Shown here: piece after piece, positions 32,734 through 40,961 of the stretch
Numbering within the stretch: the first letter of the stretch is position 1
Layout of the letters: every line of letters begins with the position of its first letter
NCBI GenBank assembly: GCA_020847175.1
Contig: JADLCM010000050.1
Coordinates: forward strand, 1 to 47,322
Direction of reading: 5' to 3'
From: Phycisphaerales bacterium
Lineage (GTDB): Bacteria; Planctomycetota; Phycisphaerae; Phycisphaerales; UBA1924
DNA: 47,322 nucleotides
Position numbers and translations under genes: made by a program
Notes under the pieces: generated by a model
What the model was told of the DNA's origin: nothing
What the model saw: the letters and a program-made list of their open reading frames with translations, nothing else
Databases searched by the model: none

Positions 32734-33627
32734 TCAGTCAATCGTCTGCACCTTGTCGCTGCGCCGGCGATTGATCGAGTTGATGCTGCGCGTGTTCCCC
32801 GGTTCGGGGTTCGGATTATAGAAGATGTCGTGGATCAGCCCCTTGAACTGCTCCCCGTGCCCGTCGGTGAATATCCAGTTTGCGCCGCGCTCGCCGTGAT
32901 TGTCGAACTTGGAGTAGTACCCCGGCTCCACGTCCCATTGCGCGCGGTCGCCCTCCCGGCCGTTCCGGTACCACGCCTGCACGGAGACATCCGGGCCGAG
33001 CGTCTCGTCGCCCCAGATCGGCGCGGGCTCCACGATCTCCGGTTCGTCTGTCCGCAGCCCGGCGATATAGATGTAACTGATGTTGTAACTGACCACCTGC
33101 GATTCGCCCCCGGGCGCGACCGGGGTCCGCTCCCGGTCCGGCGAGTACGGGGGCGCGCCCGCCTCCGGCGTCACGGTGCCGTAGTAGATGTCCAGCGTGT
33201 CCGAGGGGCACACGAGGTTGGCGTACCCGTCGATGAACGGCGCCATGAGCGGCATCGTGTTGCTGTCGTCATAACGCCCGCGCCCCTGCAAGGGCGGAAA
33301 CCCGGTGTACCCGTACGAGGTGCCATCGCCGATCTGGTTCAGGCTGAAAAGGCCCGCGACGCCGCCAAATCGCGCCTGCCCGTCCAGAAAACTGCGCGAC
33401 GCCCCCGCCGGCCTCGTGAAGACCGGCAGCCAGTCGTTGTACTGGTTCGCGTACATCGTCATCGACATGAGCGTCTGCTTGCCGTTGCTCAGGCACTTGC
33501 CGAGCTTCGCCGTCTCGCGGGCGCTCGACAGCGCCGGCAGGAGGATCGACACGATCACCCCGATGATGGCGATCACCACGAGAAGTTCAATGAGCGTGAA
33601 CGCCGCGCGGCGACGGAGGGTGGTCAT
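32734..33627 (-). CDS. Type II pseudopilin (DUF1559-like)
   Basis: Encodes 297 residues from ATG 33627; the open frame continues upstream with no family sequence. The prepilin motif R-A-A-F-T-L-I-E-L-L-V-V-I-A-I-I-G is seen near residue 8, with Ala before the cleavage site and Glu at +5, then a long hydrophobic helix. The C-terminal part has the H-(x)10-D-G pattern N-H-G-E-R-G-A-N-W-I-F-T-D-G, close to the H-x9-DG motif of planctomycete pseudopilins. It is directly upstream of the sugar permease and probably in its operon, suggesting secretion or surface display linked to sugar capture. Confidence 0.85.
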   Translation of the reverse strand: MTTLRRRAAFTLIELLVVIAIIGVIVSILLPALSSARETAKLGKCLSNGKQTLMSMTMYANQYNDWLPVFTRPAGASRSFLDGQARFGGVAGLFSLNQIGDGTSYGYTGFPPLQGRGRYDDSNTMPLMAPFIDGYANLVCPSDTLDIYYGTVTPEAGAPPYSPDRERTPVAPGGESQVVSYNISYIYIAGLRTDEPEIVEPAPIWGDETLGPDVSVQAWYRNGREGDRAQWDVEPGYYSKFDNHGERGANWIFTDGHGEQFKGLIHDIFYNPNPEPGNTRSINSINRRRSDKVQTID

Positions 33628-33774
33628 GGCCTGTCCCCGGCCCCATGGCCGCTGGGCGCTCGCGTGAGCCCGCCCCGGTCGGGCGGCCCAATGCCTTGCG
33701 CCGCAATCAGATACTGTAATCCGACCGCGCGGGAGGGACAACGCCCGCCGGCGCATCCCGGCAGGAGGCCCCAA
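33628..33774. promoter_or_regulatory. Divergent promoter region of the sugar importer and GH13 genes
   Basis: 147 bp separates the pseudopilin (minus) and the GH13 enzyme (plus). It includes the relatively AT-rich AATCAGATACTGTAATCC at about 33706-33723, a candidate promoter element. AGGAGG at 33763-33768 is the ribosome-binding site for the TTG start at 33775. Confidence 0.45.
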
Positions 33775-35853
33775 TTGTCTGCGATCCCGCTCTTGGCAGC
33801 ACTCGCGCTGGCGCGGCCCGGGCTGGTCCCGCCGGCGCCCCCGCCGCCGGGCGTCACGGTTGTGCCCATTTCCGGGCCTCTGCGGATTGCCGACATTGTG
33901 GTCGATCAGCCCGGCGCGCCCACGACGCGGGGCGCGATTCTCCTGTGGGATGGCGACTCGCCCCGGGCACGCCGTGTCCCCCTGTCATCCATCCCCTCGC
34001 GCCCGGGCGAAATCCCGAAACAGACCGCGCGCGTGTTCGCGGGGCAGGGCAAGCCGAATGTTGGCGGCACGATCTGCTTTTCGATCGAGTGGACCCTCGC
34101 GCTCCCCGACGGGGACACAGCGCCGGTGGTCACGCTCGGCCCGTTCGAGGCCTCCGCCGCCCCGGAGTTCCCGACACCTGACTGGGCCAAGGGCATGGTG
34201 TGGTACCAGGTATTCCCTGATCGCTTCCGAAACGGCAACCCCGCCAACGATCATCGCGATCCCTCCGTCTTTGTGCCGCGCTGGAACGACCCCTGGTACA
34301 CCCTCACCGCGGCGGAAGCCGAGTTCCATGTCAGGCGGCTCGGCACCACGGAGGCGCGGGACAAATATGTCGCGGGTGGCGCCGCCCCGCCGGACGTCTT
34401 CAGGTTTCGTCGCTACGGGGGAGACCTCCAGGGCGTGGCCGAGAAGTTCGCCGAACTCGCCGAGATGGGGGTCACGGGCGTGTACCTGTGCCCGATCTTT
34501 CAGTCGAGTTCGCTCCATCGCTACGACGCGGCGGACCACCGGCACATCGACGCGAACCTCGGCGCCGGCGCTGTGCCCGAAGGTGCGTACCGACACAACC
34601 CCGCCGAGACGCTCGACCCCGCGACCTGGGAGTGGAACGAGGCCGATCGCTCCTTCGTGGGTGGGTTCCTGCCCCGCGCCAGGGCCGCGGGGCTGCGCAT
34701 CATCATCGACGGCGTGTGGAACCACGTCGGACGAGACCACTTCGCGTTCGCGCACGCCCGTGAGCACGGCCGCGCCTCGCCGTTCGCGTCGTGGTTTGAC
34801 CTGGAGTTCGACGCCCAGGGCCGGGTGAATCACTGGGGCGCGTGGGACCGCAAGGACGGCAACCTGCCCGAGTTCCGGCGCGAGCCCGGCGACGAGAACA
34901 TCGTCGCCCCTGTCCGCGCGCATGTCGCCGATGTCACCCGGCGCTGGATGGACCCCAACGGCGACGGCGATCCGTCAGACGGCGTAGACGGCTGGCGGCT
35001 CGATGTCGCGGGAGAGTTGCCCCCCGTGTTCTGGCGCGAGTGGCACCGCCTCGTCAGATCGATCAACCCGCAGGCGCTCTCGGTCGCGGAGATTTGGAGC
35101 CCGGCCCGCGATCGCCTGGAGGGCGACCAGTTTGATGCGCAGATGAACTACCCGGTGGCGATGGCAATGACCGCCTGGCTCGGGCTGCGCCCGGAGCAGA
35201 CCACGGGCGAGACCGCCGAGAAACTCAGCGCTGCGCTGCGGCTCCGGCCCGAGGTCGTCCTGTCGCAGATGAACTTGCTGACCTCGCACGACACAGAGCA
35301 CCTGGCCTCGATGCTGGCGAATCCCGGCCGAGACTACGACCGGGGCGGCTACGTCCACCAGCCCGGCTCCACCTACTTCACGGGGCGGCCGGACGAGTCG
35401 GTGTATCGGCGCGTGATCCTCGGCATGGCCTTCCTGGCGACATTCCCCGGCTCGCCCATGATCTACGCGGGGGATGAGCTTGGCATGACCGGCGCCGACG
35501 ACCCCGATAACCGGCGCCCTCTGCCTTGGCCCGATCGCGGGCCGTATCTGGATGAGGAGTCGCCGCACGACCTGCGCCCCGAGATCGGCGCCTGGCTCCG
35601 TCTGCGTCAAGACCCTGAGATCGGCCCGGCGCTGCGCTACGGCGCATGCCGCTTCGTGGAGACGCATCACCCCGACGTGCTGGCGTACGAGCGTCAACTC
35701 AACGAGTGCCGCGTCTTGGTGGTTCTGAACCGCTCCGAAATCGCCCCGTTTGACGCGAGAACACTGCTCGGCCCGATGGAATCCCTGGGCACGAGCGATA
35801 CTGGTGTGCCTCCCCTGAGTCCCCGCTGGTTCCGCATCCTGGACGCGGAGTGA
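33775..35853 (+). CDS. GH13 neopullulanase/cyclomaltodextrinase-like enzyme
   Basis: Encodes 692 residues from TTG 33775, fixed by a perfect AGGAGG 6 bp upstream; the much longer open frame to 32830 is antisense to the pseudopilin. The N-terminal hydrophobic stretch suggests export. Residues about 25-130 form a beta-sandwich as in GH13 subfamilies acting on cyclodextrins and pullulan. Motifs: region I I-D-G-V-W-N-H (Asp312-His317), nucleophile Asp410 in G-W-R-L-D-V-A, general acid Glu439 in V-A-E-I-W, and S-H-D-T-E (His505, Asp506). Region II reads D-V-A-G-E where D-V-A-N-E is usual. It has no dockerin-like tail. Confidence 0.9.
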   Translation: MSAIPLLAALALARPGLVPPAPPPPGVTVVPISGPLRIADIVVDQPGAPTTRGAILLWDGDSPRARRVPLSSIPSRPGEIPKQTARVFAGQGKPNVGGTICFSIEWTLALPDGDTAPVVTLGPFEASAAPEFPTPDWAKGMVWYQVFPDRFRNGNPANDHRDPSVFVPRWNDPWYTLTAAEAEFHVRRLGTTEARDKYVAGGAAPPDVFRFRRYGGDLQGVAEKFAELAEMGVTGVYLCPIFQSSSLHRYDAADHRHIDANLGAGAVPEGAYRHNPAETLDPATWEWNEADRSFVGGFLPRARAAGLRIIIDGVWNHVGRDHFAFAHAREHGRASPFASWFDLEFDAQGRVNHWGAWDRKDGNLPEFRREPGDENIVAPVRAHVADVTRRWMDPNGDGDPSDGVDGWRLDVAGELPPVFWREWHRLVRSINPQALSVAEIWSPARDRLEGDQFDAQMNYPVAMAMTAWLGLRPEQTTGETAEKLSAALRLRPEVVLSQMNLLTSHDTEHLASMLANPGRDYDRGGYVHQPGSTYFTGRPDESVYRRVILGMAFLATFPGSPMIYAGDELGMTGADDPDNRRPLPWPDRGPYLDEESPHDLRPEIGAWLRLRQDPEIGPALRYGACRFVETHHPDVLAYERQLNECRVLVVLNRSEIAPFDARTLLGPMESLGTSDTGVPPLSPRWFRILDAE

Positions 35854-36012
35854 CCTTCGGGCCGAGGCCTGCAATTTGGCCCATTCCACTGGAACAGCCG
35901 ACGATTTCTGCGAAGATACCCATTGATCGACATCGACCCGGGCGGCGGTCGAGCGTGGGCGCGCGCCCGTGCTGACGTGCCGCCGGGGTTTGTGGACAAG
36001 AGGGAGTGATCG

Positions 36013-38142
36013 ATGACTTTGCACCGTCGCCTCGTTCCTGCTTCGCTCGCGGCTCTCGCGGGCTCCGCCATCGCGCAGCCGGTCCTTGATGGTCGCCTCG
36101 CGGGCGATGAAGACTGCTACGGGTCCATCCTGTGGCACCAGACCGCGAGCACCGGCTTCGGGGACAACCACCCGGACAACGTGCCCCCCGCGGGCGATGC
36201 CGACACCGCGACGCACGGCGTCGAGCTCTGCATCCCGCTCTCGGCCCTCGGACTTTCCGGGGGCACCTTCAACCTGGCCGGGTGGGTGACCTCGGGCGCC
36301 CATGACTTCATGTCCAACCAGGTGATCGGGGGCCTTCCCAACCGGAGCAACCTCGGCGGTGCGCCGGTGCTGTTCGGCGACATCCCCCTTCAGCAGTGGA
36401 TCAGCGTGAATGCCGCGACGGTGGGCACTGCGCCGGTGGTCGACGGCGCGCCCGACGCGATCTACGGCTCCAACCAAGCGAACTGGAAGCAGAACAACTT
36501 CACCCAGTTCGGCGATTCTCAGGACGGCACGCCGGTGGGCGGCGGCGGCTCCGAGATCGACTACGTGCGGGCGGTCGTCAACGGCGGCAACCTGTACCTC
36601 TTCATCGCGGGCAACCTCGAGGCCAACGGCAACGGCCTGAACCTCTTCTTCGACACCGGTGCCGGGGGCCAGAACTCCCTGCTCTTCAACAACGCCTCGT
36701 TCACCAACCCGATCAACCCCGACCAGTTGGACGTGCTCAACGTGCAGAACGGCACCACGTTCGACGCGGGCATGGAGGCGGATTACTGCGTCTTCATCGC
36801 CGGGCGCGACACCGATCCGGGTGACCCCGCGGTGTTCGAGACCGCCGCCGTGCTCGCGTCGCTGCCCACGTCGGGGGGCGGCACGGCCACGTTCCTGGGC
36901 CGGGGCACCTACGGCTCGGTCGGGGGCGACCTGACCGGCGCCGATGGCGGCGCGCCCGTCGTCAAGATGAGCATCGACAACTCCAATGTCGCCGGCATCA
37001 GCGGCAATCCGCCCGTCACCATCCCCAGCGAGGCCTTCAGCGTGGGCTCCGAGATCGACGGCGTTTACGGCTACGTCGATGTCGATGCCAACAAGCTCTA
37101 CCTGCTGGTGACCGGCAACCTGCAGACCAACTACAACAAGGTCACGTTCTTCATCGATGCCGGCGCGGGCGGACAGAACACCATGATGGATTCGACCGGC
37201 GCCGTGGACATCGACTTCGGCGGGCTCGCCCGCATGGGCCCGGGCGTCAACGGCCCCGGCCTGACGTTCGAGCCCGATTTCTTCGCTGACTACTGGCTGG
37301 CGATGGGTTCGGGCGGGACCAACCCCGATGTCTTCTCCAACGCCGCCGTGCTCCGCACCAACGGCAAGCTCACGCTCGCGGGCGTCTCGCTCGACTACGG
37401 CTGCTACGACGGGGGTGACCGCAACAGCCCCGACAATCACCCGGTGGTCTACAACGGGACGCAGCTCGACGGGCAGGACGGCACCCGCCCCAACATCTAC
37501 AGCCAGTACGCCCCGCGCGCCAGCGCCGATGCCCTCATCGCCGAGATTGACGACCCCAACGGCGACCCGCTCAACCCCGTGCCCCCCGCGCCGGGGCTCA
37601 CCCAGATCTACCTCGACAACTCGAACATCGCGGGTGTGACCGGCGACTCGGCGGACGGCGCCGACCAGGTGACCACGGGCTGGGAGATCTGCATCGACCT
37701 CGATGAAGTGGGCTACGACGGCTCGGTCGTCAAGCTCGCCGGCGCTGTCACCAACGGCGGGTACGACTACTGGTCCAACCAACTCATCGGCGGGCTCGAG
37801 TTCGGCACCGGCAACCTCGGCGAGGTGCAGGCCATCAACTTCGCCAGTCTCCCCGGCGTGCAGCACGTCGAGATTCCCGTCCGCACCTGCGGCGGGGGGT
37901 GCCCGGCCGACCTCACCGGCAGCAGCGACCCCAACGACCCGGCCTACGGCGTGCCTGACGGCATGGTCGATGCCAGCGATTTCTTCTATTACCTCGACCA
38001 GTTCGTCGCGCTCAACCTTGCGGTCGCCGACCTGACCGGCAGCAGCGACCCCAACGACCCGACCTACGGCCAGCCCGACGGAGACGCCGACGCCGACGAC
38101 TTCTTCTACTACCTCGACCAGTTCGTCACGCCCTGTCCGTGA
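36013..38142 (+). CDS. Large secreted protein with repeated CBM9-like folds and dockerin-like tail
   Basis: Encodes 709 residues from ATG 36013 (GAGGGAG upstream). Signal peptide ends A-I-A-Q (residue 22). Residues 23-125 contain V-E-L-C-I-P-L and N-L-A-G-W-V-T-S-G-A-H-D-F-M-S-N-Q-V-I-G-G-L. A matching sequence, W-E-I-C-I-D-L and S-N-Q-L-I-G-G-L, recurs near residues 558-598. Between them are two diverged repeats sharing D-(T/A)-G-A-G-G-Q-N. Residues 630-708 are the 79-residue tail. The beta-rich repeats resemble CBM9/DOMON-like carbohydrate-binding folds; a glucan-binding or display role is likely, given the neighbouring enzymes, but is not proven. Confidence 0.7.
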   Translation: MTLHRRLVPASLAALAGSAIAQPVLDGRLAGDEDCYGSILWHQTASTGFGDNHPDNVPPAGDADTATHGVELCIPLSALGLSGGTFNLAGWVTSGAHDFMSNQVIGGLPNRSNLGGAPVLFGDIPLQQWISVNAATVGTAPVVDGAPDAIYGSNQANWKQNNFTQFGDSQDGTPVGGGGSEIDYVRAVVNGGNLYLFIAGNLEANGNGLNLFFDTGAGGQNSLLFNNASFTNPINPDQLDVLNVQNGTTFDAGMEADYCVFIAGRDTDPGDPAVFETAAVLASLPTSGGGTATFLGRGTYGSVGGDLTGADGGAPVVKMSIDNSNVAGISGNPPVTIPSEAFSVGSEIDGVYGYVDVDANKLYLLVTGNLQTNYNKVTFFIDAGAGGQNTMMDSTGAVDIDFGGLARMGPGVNGPGLTFEPDFFADYWLAMGSGGTNPDVFSNAAVLRTNGKLTLAGVSLDYGCYDGGDRNSPDNHPVVYNGTQLDGQDGTRPNIYSQYAPRASADALIAEIDDPNGDPLNPVPPAPGLTQIYLDNSNIAGVTGDSADGADQVTTGWEICIDLDEVGYDGSVVKLAGAVTNGGYDYWSNQLIGGLEFGTGNLGEVQAINFASLPGVQHVEIPVRTCGGGCPADLTGSSDPNDPAYGVPDGMVDASDFFYYLDQFVALNLAVADLTGSSDPNDPTYGQPDGDADADDFFYYLDQFVTPCP
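37900..38136 (+). repeat. Tandem dockerin-like module (copy 4)
   Basis: Codes for residues 630-708 of the large secreted protein. First and last Cys are 79 residues apart, inclusive, with two A-D-L-T-G-S-S-D-P-N-D-P units 40 residues apart, followed by a terminal Pro. The first unit is nearly identical in protein and DNA to units of the other three copies. Confidence 0.85.
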
Positions 38143-38167
38143 GGCTCACGTCGTGACGCTGATCTCA

Positions 38168-38240
38168 CGCCGCCCTCTCTCTCGGCAGGTTCCCCGCGCA
38201 CCCTGGAGGTGATTCGGCGAACCCGAGACTGAGGGCGGCG
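38168..38240. repeat. Imperfect long inverted repeat
   Basis: Arms at 38168-38185 and 38223-38240 match as reverse complements in 16 of 18 bases, separated by 37 bp. It lies just downstream of the dockerin-tailed gene and before the tRNA terminator. It could be a 3'-end processing or termination structure. Confidence 0.45.
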
Positions 38241-38250
38241 GTGCGCGCCC

Positions 38251-38281
38251 AAAAAGCAGACGCCCCCGCCGGAGCGGGGGC
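38251..38281 (-). terminator. Rho-independent terminator of the tRNA gene
   Basis: Read on the minus strand, GCCCCCGC (38281-38274) pairs with GCGGGGGC (38269-38262) around TCCG, followed by GTCTGC and then TTTTT (38255-38251). It begins 2 bp after the tRNA-Glu 3' end, so it is the tRNA's own terminator. Confidence 0.8.
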
Positions 38282-38283
38282 AA

Positions 38284-38358
38284 TGACCCCAAGGGGATTC
38301 GAACCCCTGTTTCCAGGATGAGAACCTGGCGTCCTAGACCAGGCTAGACGATGGGGCC
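38284..38358 (-). tRNA. tRNA-Glu (anticodon CTC)
   Basis: 75 nt on the minus strand, starting GGCCCCATCGTCTAG. The acceptor stem GGCCCCA pairs with TGGGGTC (one G-T pair), the anticodon stem is CCAGG/CCTGG with loop TTCTCAT giving anticodon CTC, and the T arm AGGGG-TTCGAAT-CCCCT is perfect. Discriminator base A; the CCA end is not encoded. A strong terminator follows immediately. Confidence 0.95.
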
Positions 38359-38451
38359 GGACGCATCAAGGCTAGGCGACCCGTCCCCGGCGGACAATGC
38401 CGCACCCCCGGGCATTCGCCTCGCTGAGCGCGTGTTTCGCTGCTGATTCGC

Positions 38452-38757
38452 TCAGTGCGCGACTGTCCACGTCACCAGCTTGCGGGCCTGAGACAGGGCG
38501 TACACAGACGCCTCTGAGGGCGTCTGGCCGACGACGGCGCCCTGCGGCGTGCCGCGCTCATCGCGCCACTCGGCTCGGTAGCAGTCAAAGAGCTGGATGT
38601 GGCGCATCGAAAGGCTCATGCCCATCGACGCAAACTCGTCTTCAACGCGTTTCTGGGTCGGAAAGCTTCGTCCGTCGGAGTGGTAGTCGCACCCACGGGT
38701 GTCCAGGCCTGTCCAGCCTGTTGAATACAGTTCATCAATCGCGACATCGAGACCCAT
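38452..38757 (-). CDS. Small protein of unknown function
   Basis: Encodes 101 residues from ATG 38757, with GGAGG 7 bp upstream, a better start than any other in the frame. No signal peptide or membrane helix. The sequence is moderately charged with a D-Y-H-S-D-G segment and a C-terminal helix A-L-S-Q-A-R-K. No family was recognised. It lies 224 bp after the CPBP protease on the same strand; the intervening stretch shows no other gene. Confidence 0.55.
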   Translation of the reverse strand: MGLDVAIDELYSTGWTGLDTRGCDYHSDGRSFPTQKRVEDEFASMGMSLSMRHIQLFDCYRAEWRDERGTPQGAVVGQTPSEASVYALSQARKLVTWTVAH

Positions 38758-38981
38758 GGTGTTTCCTCCGCGACGACTCGACCCCAGCCCCCACACTGGC
38801 CATCGAACGCACGGCCTCGCTGCCCCCAGGAGGCCTCGATCAGAGCATCGTACGTGATCAAACCGGGCTCCGTCCAGCACTTTCCGGACTGTGGATTCCT
38901 GGTGCACCACTTCACAAGGGTCATGGACGGTTATTCGGACGTGGCCACTTGTTCGGTCGCATCGTCTCCACGCCCGGCAGG

Positions 38982-39767
38982 TCACCCCCCATTCGTGGGA
39001 TCGATCGCGAGCAGAACCATCAGGTCGTACGCCGCGTGCGCGCCGACGGCGACGCCGAACCCGCGCACGAGGTAGATGAGCCCGAAGTAGATCCCCGCGC
39101 CGATGAAGTAGAGACGCAGCAGGACGCGCTCGCCGCCGCCGAGGGCGGAGAGGTCGTGCACAAGCGAGAACGCAACCGCCGTCACGACGAGCGCGAGGGC
39201 CTTGGCCTGGAAATCCGGGGTGCGAAGGAGCGCGATGGCGAGTGCGTGGGCAAGGTTCAGGCCGATGAGCCTGAAAAGCATTTCTTCGTACAGCCCGGCG
39301 CCGAAGGCAAGGGTGAGCTTGCCCGCCATCGGGAGGGTTTCGACGGCGCCGTCCGTGCCCGCAGCGGTGGCGCTGCGCCCCAGGATGAGCGCCAGGACCA
39401 GCAGCGGACAGGCGAGCAGGACAGACTCGCCGGCCATCACGACCAGCGTGCCGGGGCGGACGCGCCACGAATCTCCCGCGCGAAGATGCAGCACCAGAAA
39501 GACCGCGACCAGCGAGAACGCGGGCAGGTGAATCCCGAGCGCACCGAAGGCGTGAAAGAACTCGGCGAGCAGGCGATGGGCGGTGAGTTCCAGCCCCGCG
39601 CCGTTCAACAGGTACTTCACCGAGCCGATCTCGTATGCCAGCAGCATCGGTGCGAGAAAGGCGAGGACCGTGACCGGACGCATGGAATGATCGGCATAGC
39701 CGCGCGGCACGCGCCGACGCGCGCTGCTGACCCGGCGCGGCGGAAGTCGGGATGTCGATCTGCCCAT
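38982..39767 (-). CDS. CPBP-family membrane protease (Abi/CAAX-like)
   Basis: Encodes 261 residues from ATG 39767, with GAGGG upstream; ATG 39683 is an alternative. Six or so transmembrane helices are apparent. The conserved motif 1 is E-E-x-x-x-R in Y-E-E-M-L-F-R (Glu161, Glu162, Arg166), motif 2 is F-S-L-V-H (His204) and motif 3 is G-A-H-A-A-Y-D near the C-terminus. This is the signature of type II CAAX prenyl protease/CPBP enzymes (glutamic intramembrane proteases). The substrate is unknown. It is last in a leftward run of envelope polysaccharide genes, with a 69-bp gap. Confidence 0.85.
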   Translation of the reverse strand: MGRSTSRLPPRRVSSARRRVPRGYADHSMRPVTVLAFLAPMLLAYEIGSVKYLLNGAGLELTAHRLLAEFFHAFGALGIHLPAFSLVAVFLVLHLRAGDSWRVRPGTLVVMAGESVLLACPLLVLALILGRSATAAGTDGAVETLPMAGKLTLAFGAGLYEEMLFRLIGLNLAHALAIALLRTPDFQAKALALVVTAVAFSLVHDLSALGGGERVLLRLYFIGAGIYFGLIYLVRGFGVAVGAHAAYDLMVLLAIDPTNGG

Positions 39768-39836
39768 GCGCTGCCCTCGAAGGGCAAGACTAGGTGGGGT
39801 CGCGGGGCGGCCCGAGGTGATGAACCCTTCGTGCGC

Positions 39837-40961
39837 TCATGCCGCGGCCGCCAAGCCCGGCGTGAGCGCGCTCAGCAGCATCCGGGCGCGCTGGGCATAG
39901 TCCAGGCGACGCGCGAGTGATTGGGCGCGGGCGAGCCGGGGGGCCTTGGCTTCAGCGGGCTCAGCCGTCGCCGCCCAGGCCGCGCGGGCGAGATCAGCGC
40001 CATCGTCCGGGTTGCACCAGGTGACCTCGTCAGAGAGCCAGTCGTGCAGCGCGGGCACCCGCGAACAGACAACCGGAGCACCCGAGGCGAGGTATTCGCC
40101 GAGTTTGACCGGGCTGGTCCAGTTGCACGAGGGGTCTTTGGCGCTGACCGGAAGCAGGAGCACGTCGGCGTGCCACAGGTACGCGGGAACCGAAGCATGG
40201 GGCACCCGCCCGTGCACGGTGAGGTTGCCCAGCCCCCGCGCCTGCGCCGCGACGCGGGTCTGGTCGTCGGGCAGGCCCCCCACGAGGTGCCAGCGGATCG
40301 CGGGCGTGCGCCGGGCGGCGTCCACGATGGCGCTCATCCCCTTGGATTCGTACAGGTGCCCGGCGTAGACCGCGTGCGGCCCCCGCCCCCGGTACGGCGA
40401 GGGGCCCGGATGCGCCGGACGCGCGAACAGGTCGTAATCGACGCCGTCGGGCACGATGCGGATGCGCTCGGGCGCGCCCCCGCGCTCGATGTAGTACGCC
40501 CGCAGGCGGTGTGAGATCGTGGAAACCTCCAGCGCTGGCGACCCGCGCGTGCGTTCCAGGCAGGCCAGCAACCTGGGGTTCTCGTCGCCCACCCAGGCGT
40601 GCGTCTCCAGCACGGTGGGCAGGCGTGCCTCGAGGGCCGCGAGGGCGCCGTCGAAGTGCCGGGCGTATACCCCCTCGAAGGCGCTGAGTTGCTCGCCCGC
40701 CCACGCGCCGAAGGCACCGGCGCGATCCGGTCCGGCGCGCCCGGGCATGCACACGGCGCGCAGGCGGCCCTCGGCGTGGTCTTCGAGCGCGCGCTGAACA
40801 CGCCGCGCCGCCGGCGCCGCGTCGGCGTCCGGGTCCGGCTCGCCGCAGAGCAGCGTAACCTCGTGCCCAAGGCGGGCCATGCCCCCCGCGGTCTTGACGA
40901 CGTTGATGGCGTGGGCGCTGGCGCTCCCGAGCGCGAAGTCACTGACTACCGCGAGTCGCAC
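39837..40961 (-). CDS. GT4-family glycosyltransferase
   Basis: Encodes 374 residues. GT-B fold signs: N-terminal M-R-L-A-V-V-S-D-F-A-L-G-S-A, the domain-2 start G-P-H-A-V-Y-A-G-H-L-Y-E-S-K-G-M, and the nucleotide-binding L-G-E-Y-L-A-S-G-A-P-V-V-C-S-R-V-P-A segment, which replaces the E-x7-E motif by a variant. It should transfer a sugar from an NDP-sugar to a polysaccharide or lipid acceptor. Its start overlaps the end of the upstream GT4-methyltransferase gene by 16 bp, so the two are coupled. Confidence 0.85.
   Translation of the reverse strand: MRLAVVSDFALGSASAHAINVVKTAGGMARLGHEVTLLCGEPDPDADAAPAARRVQRALEDHAEGRLRAVCMPGRAGPDRAGAFGAWAGEQLSAFEGVYARHFDGALAALEARLPTVLETHAWVGDENPRLLACLERTRGSPALEVSTISHRLRAYYIERGGAPERIRIVPDGVDYDLFARPAHPGPSPYRGRGPHAVYAGHLYESKGMSAIVDAARRTPAIRWHLVGGLPDDQTRVAAQARGLGNLTVHGRVPHASVPAYLWHADVLLLPVSAKDPSCNWTSPVKLGEYLASGAPVVCSRVPALHDWLSDEVTWCNPDDGADLARAAWAATAEPAEAKAPRLARAQSLARRLDYAQRARMLLSALTPGLAAAA

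Noticed and set aside
32830..33774. Long N-terminal extension of the second GH13 enzyme
   Set aside because: It is antisense to the pseudopilin. A TTG at 33775 with a perfect AGGAGG 6 bp upstream is a better start.
34975..37866. 963-codon minus-strand open frame across the GH13 and secreted-protein genes
   Set aside because: It covers two well-supported plus-strand genes plus their intergenic region and shows no motif or plausible start; a GC-driven shadow.
6793..38136. CRISPR-like interpretation of the recurring near-identical DNA units
   Set aside because: The repeats are in frame within coding sequence, 120 bp apart with conserved protein content between them; they are protein tail modules, not spacers.
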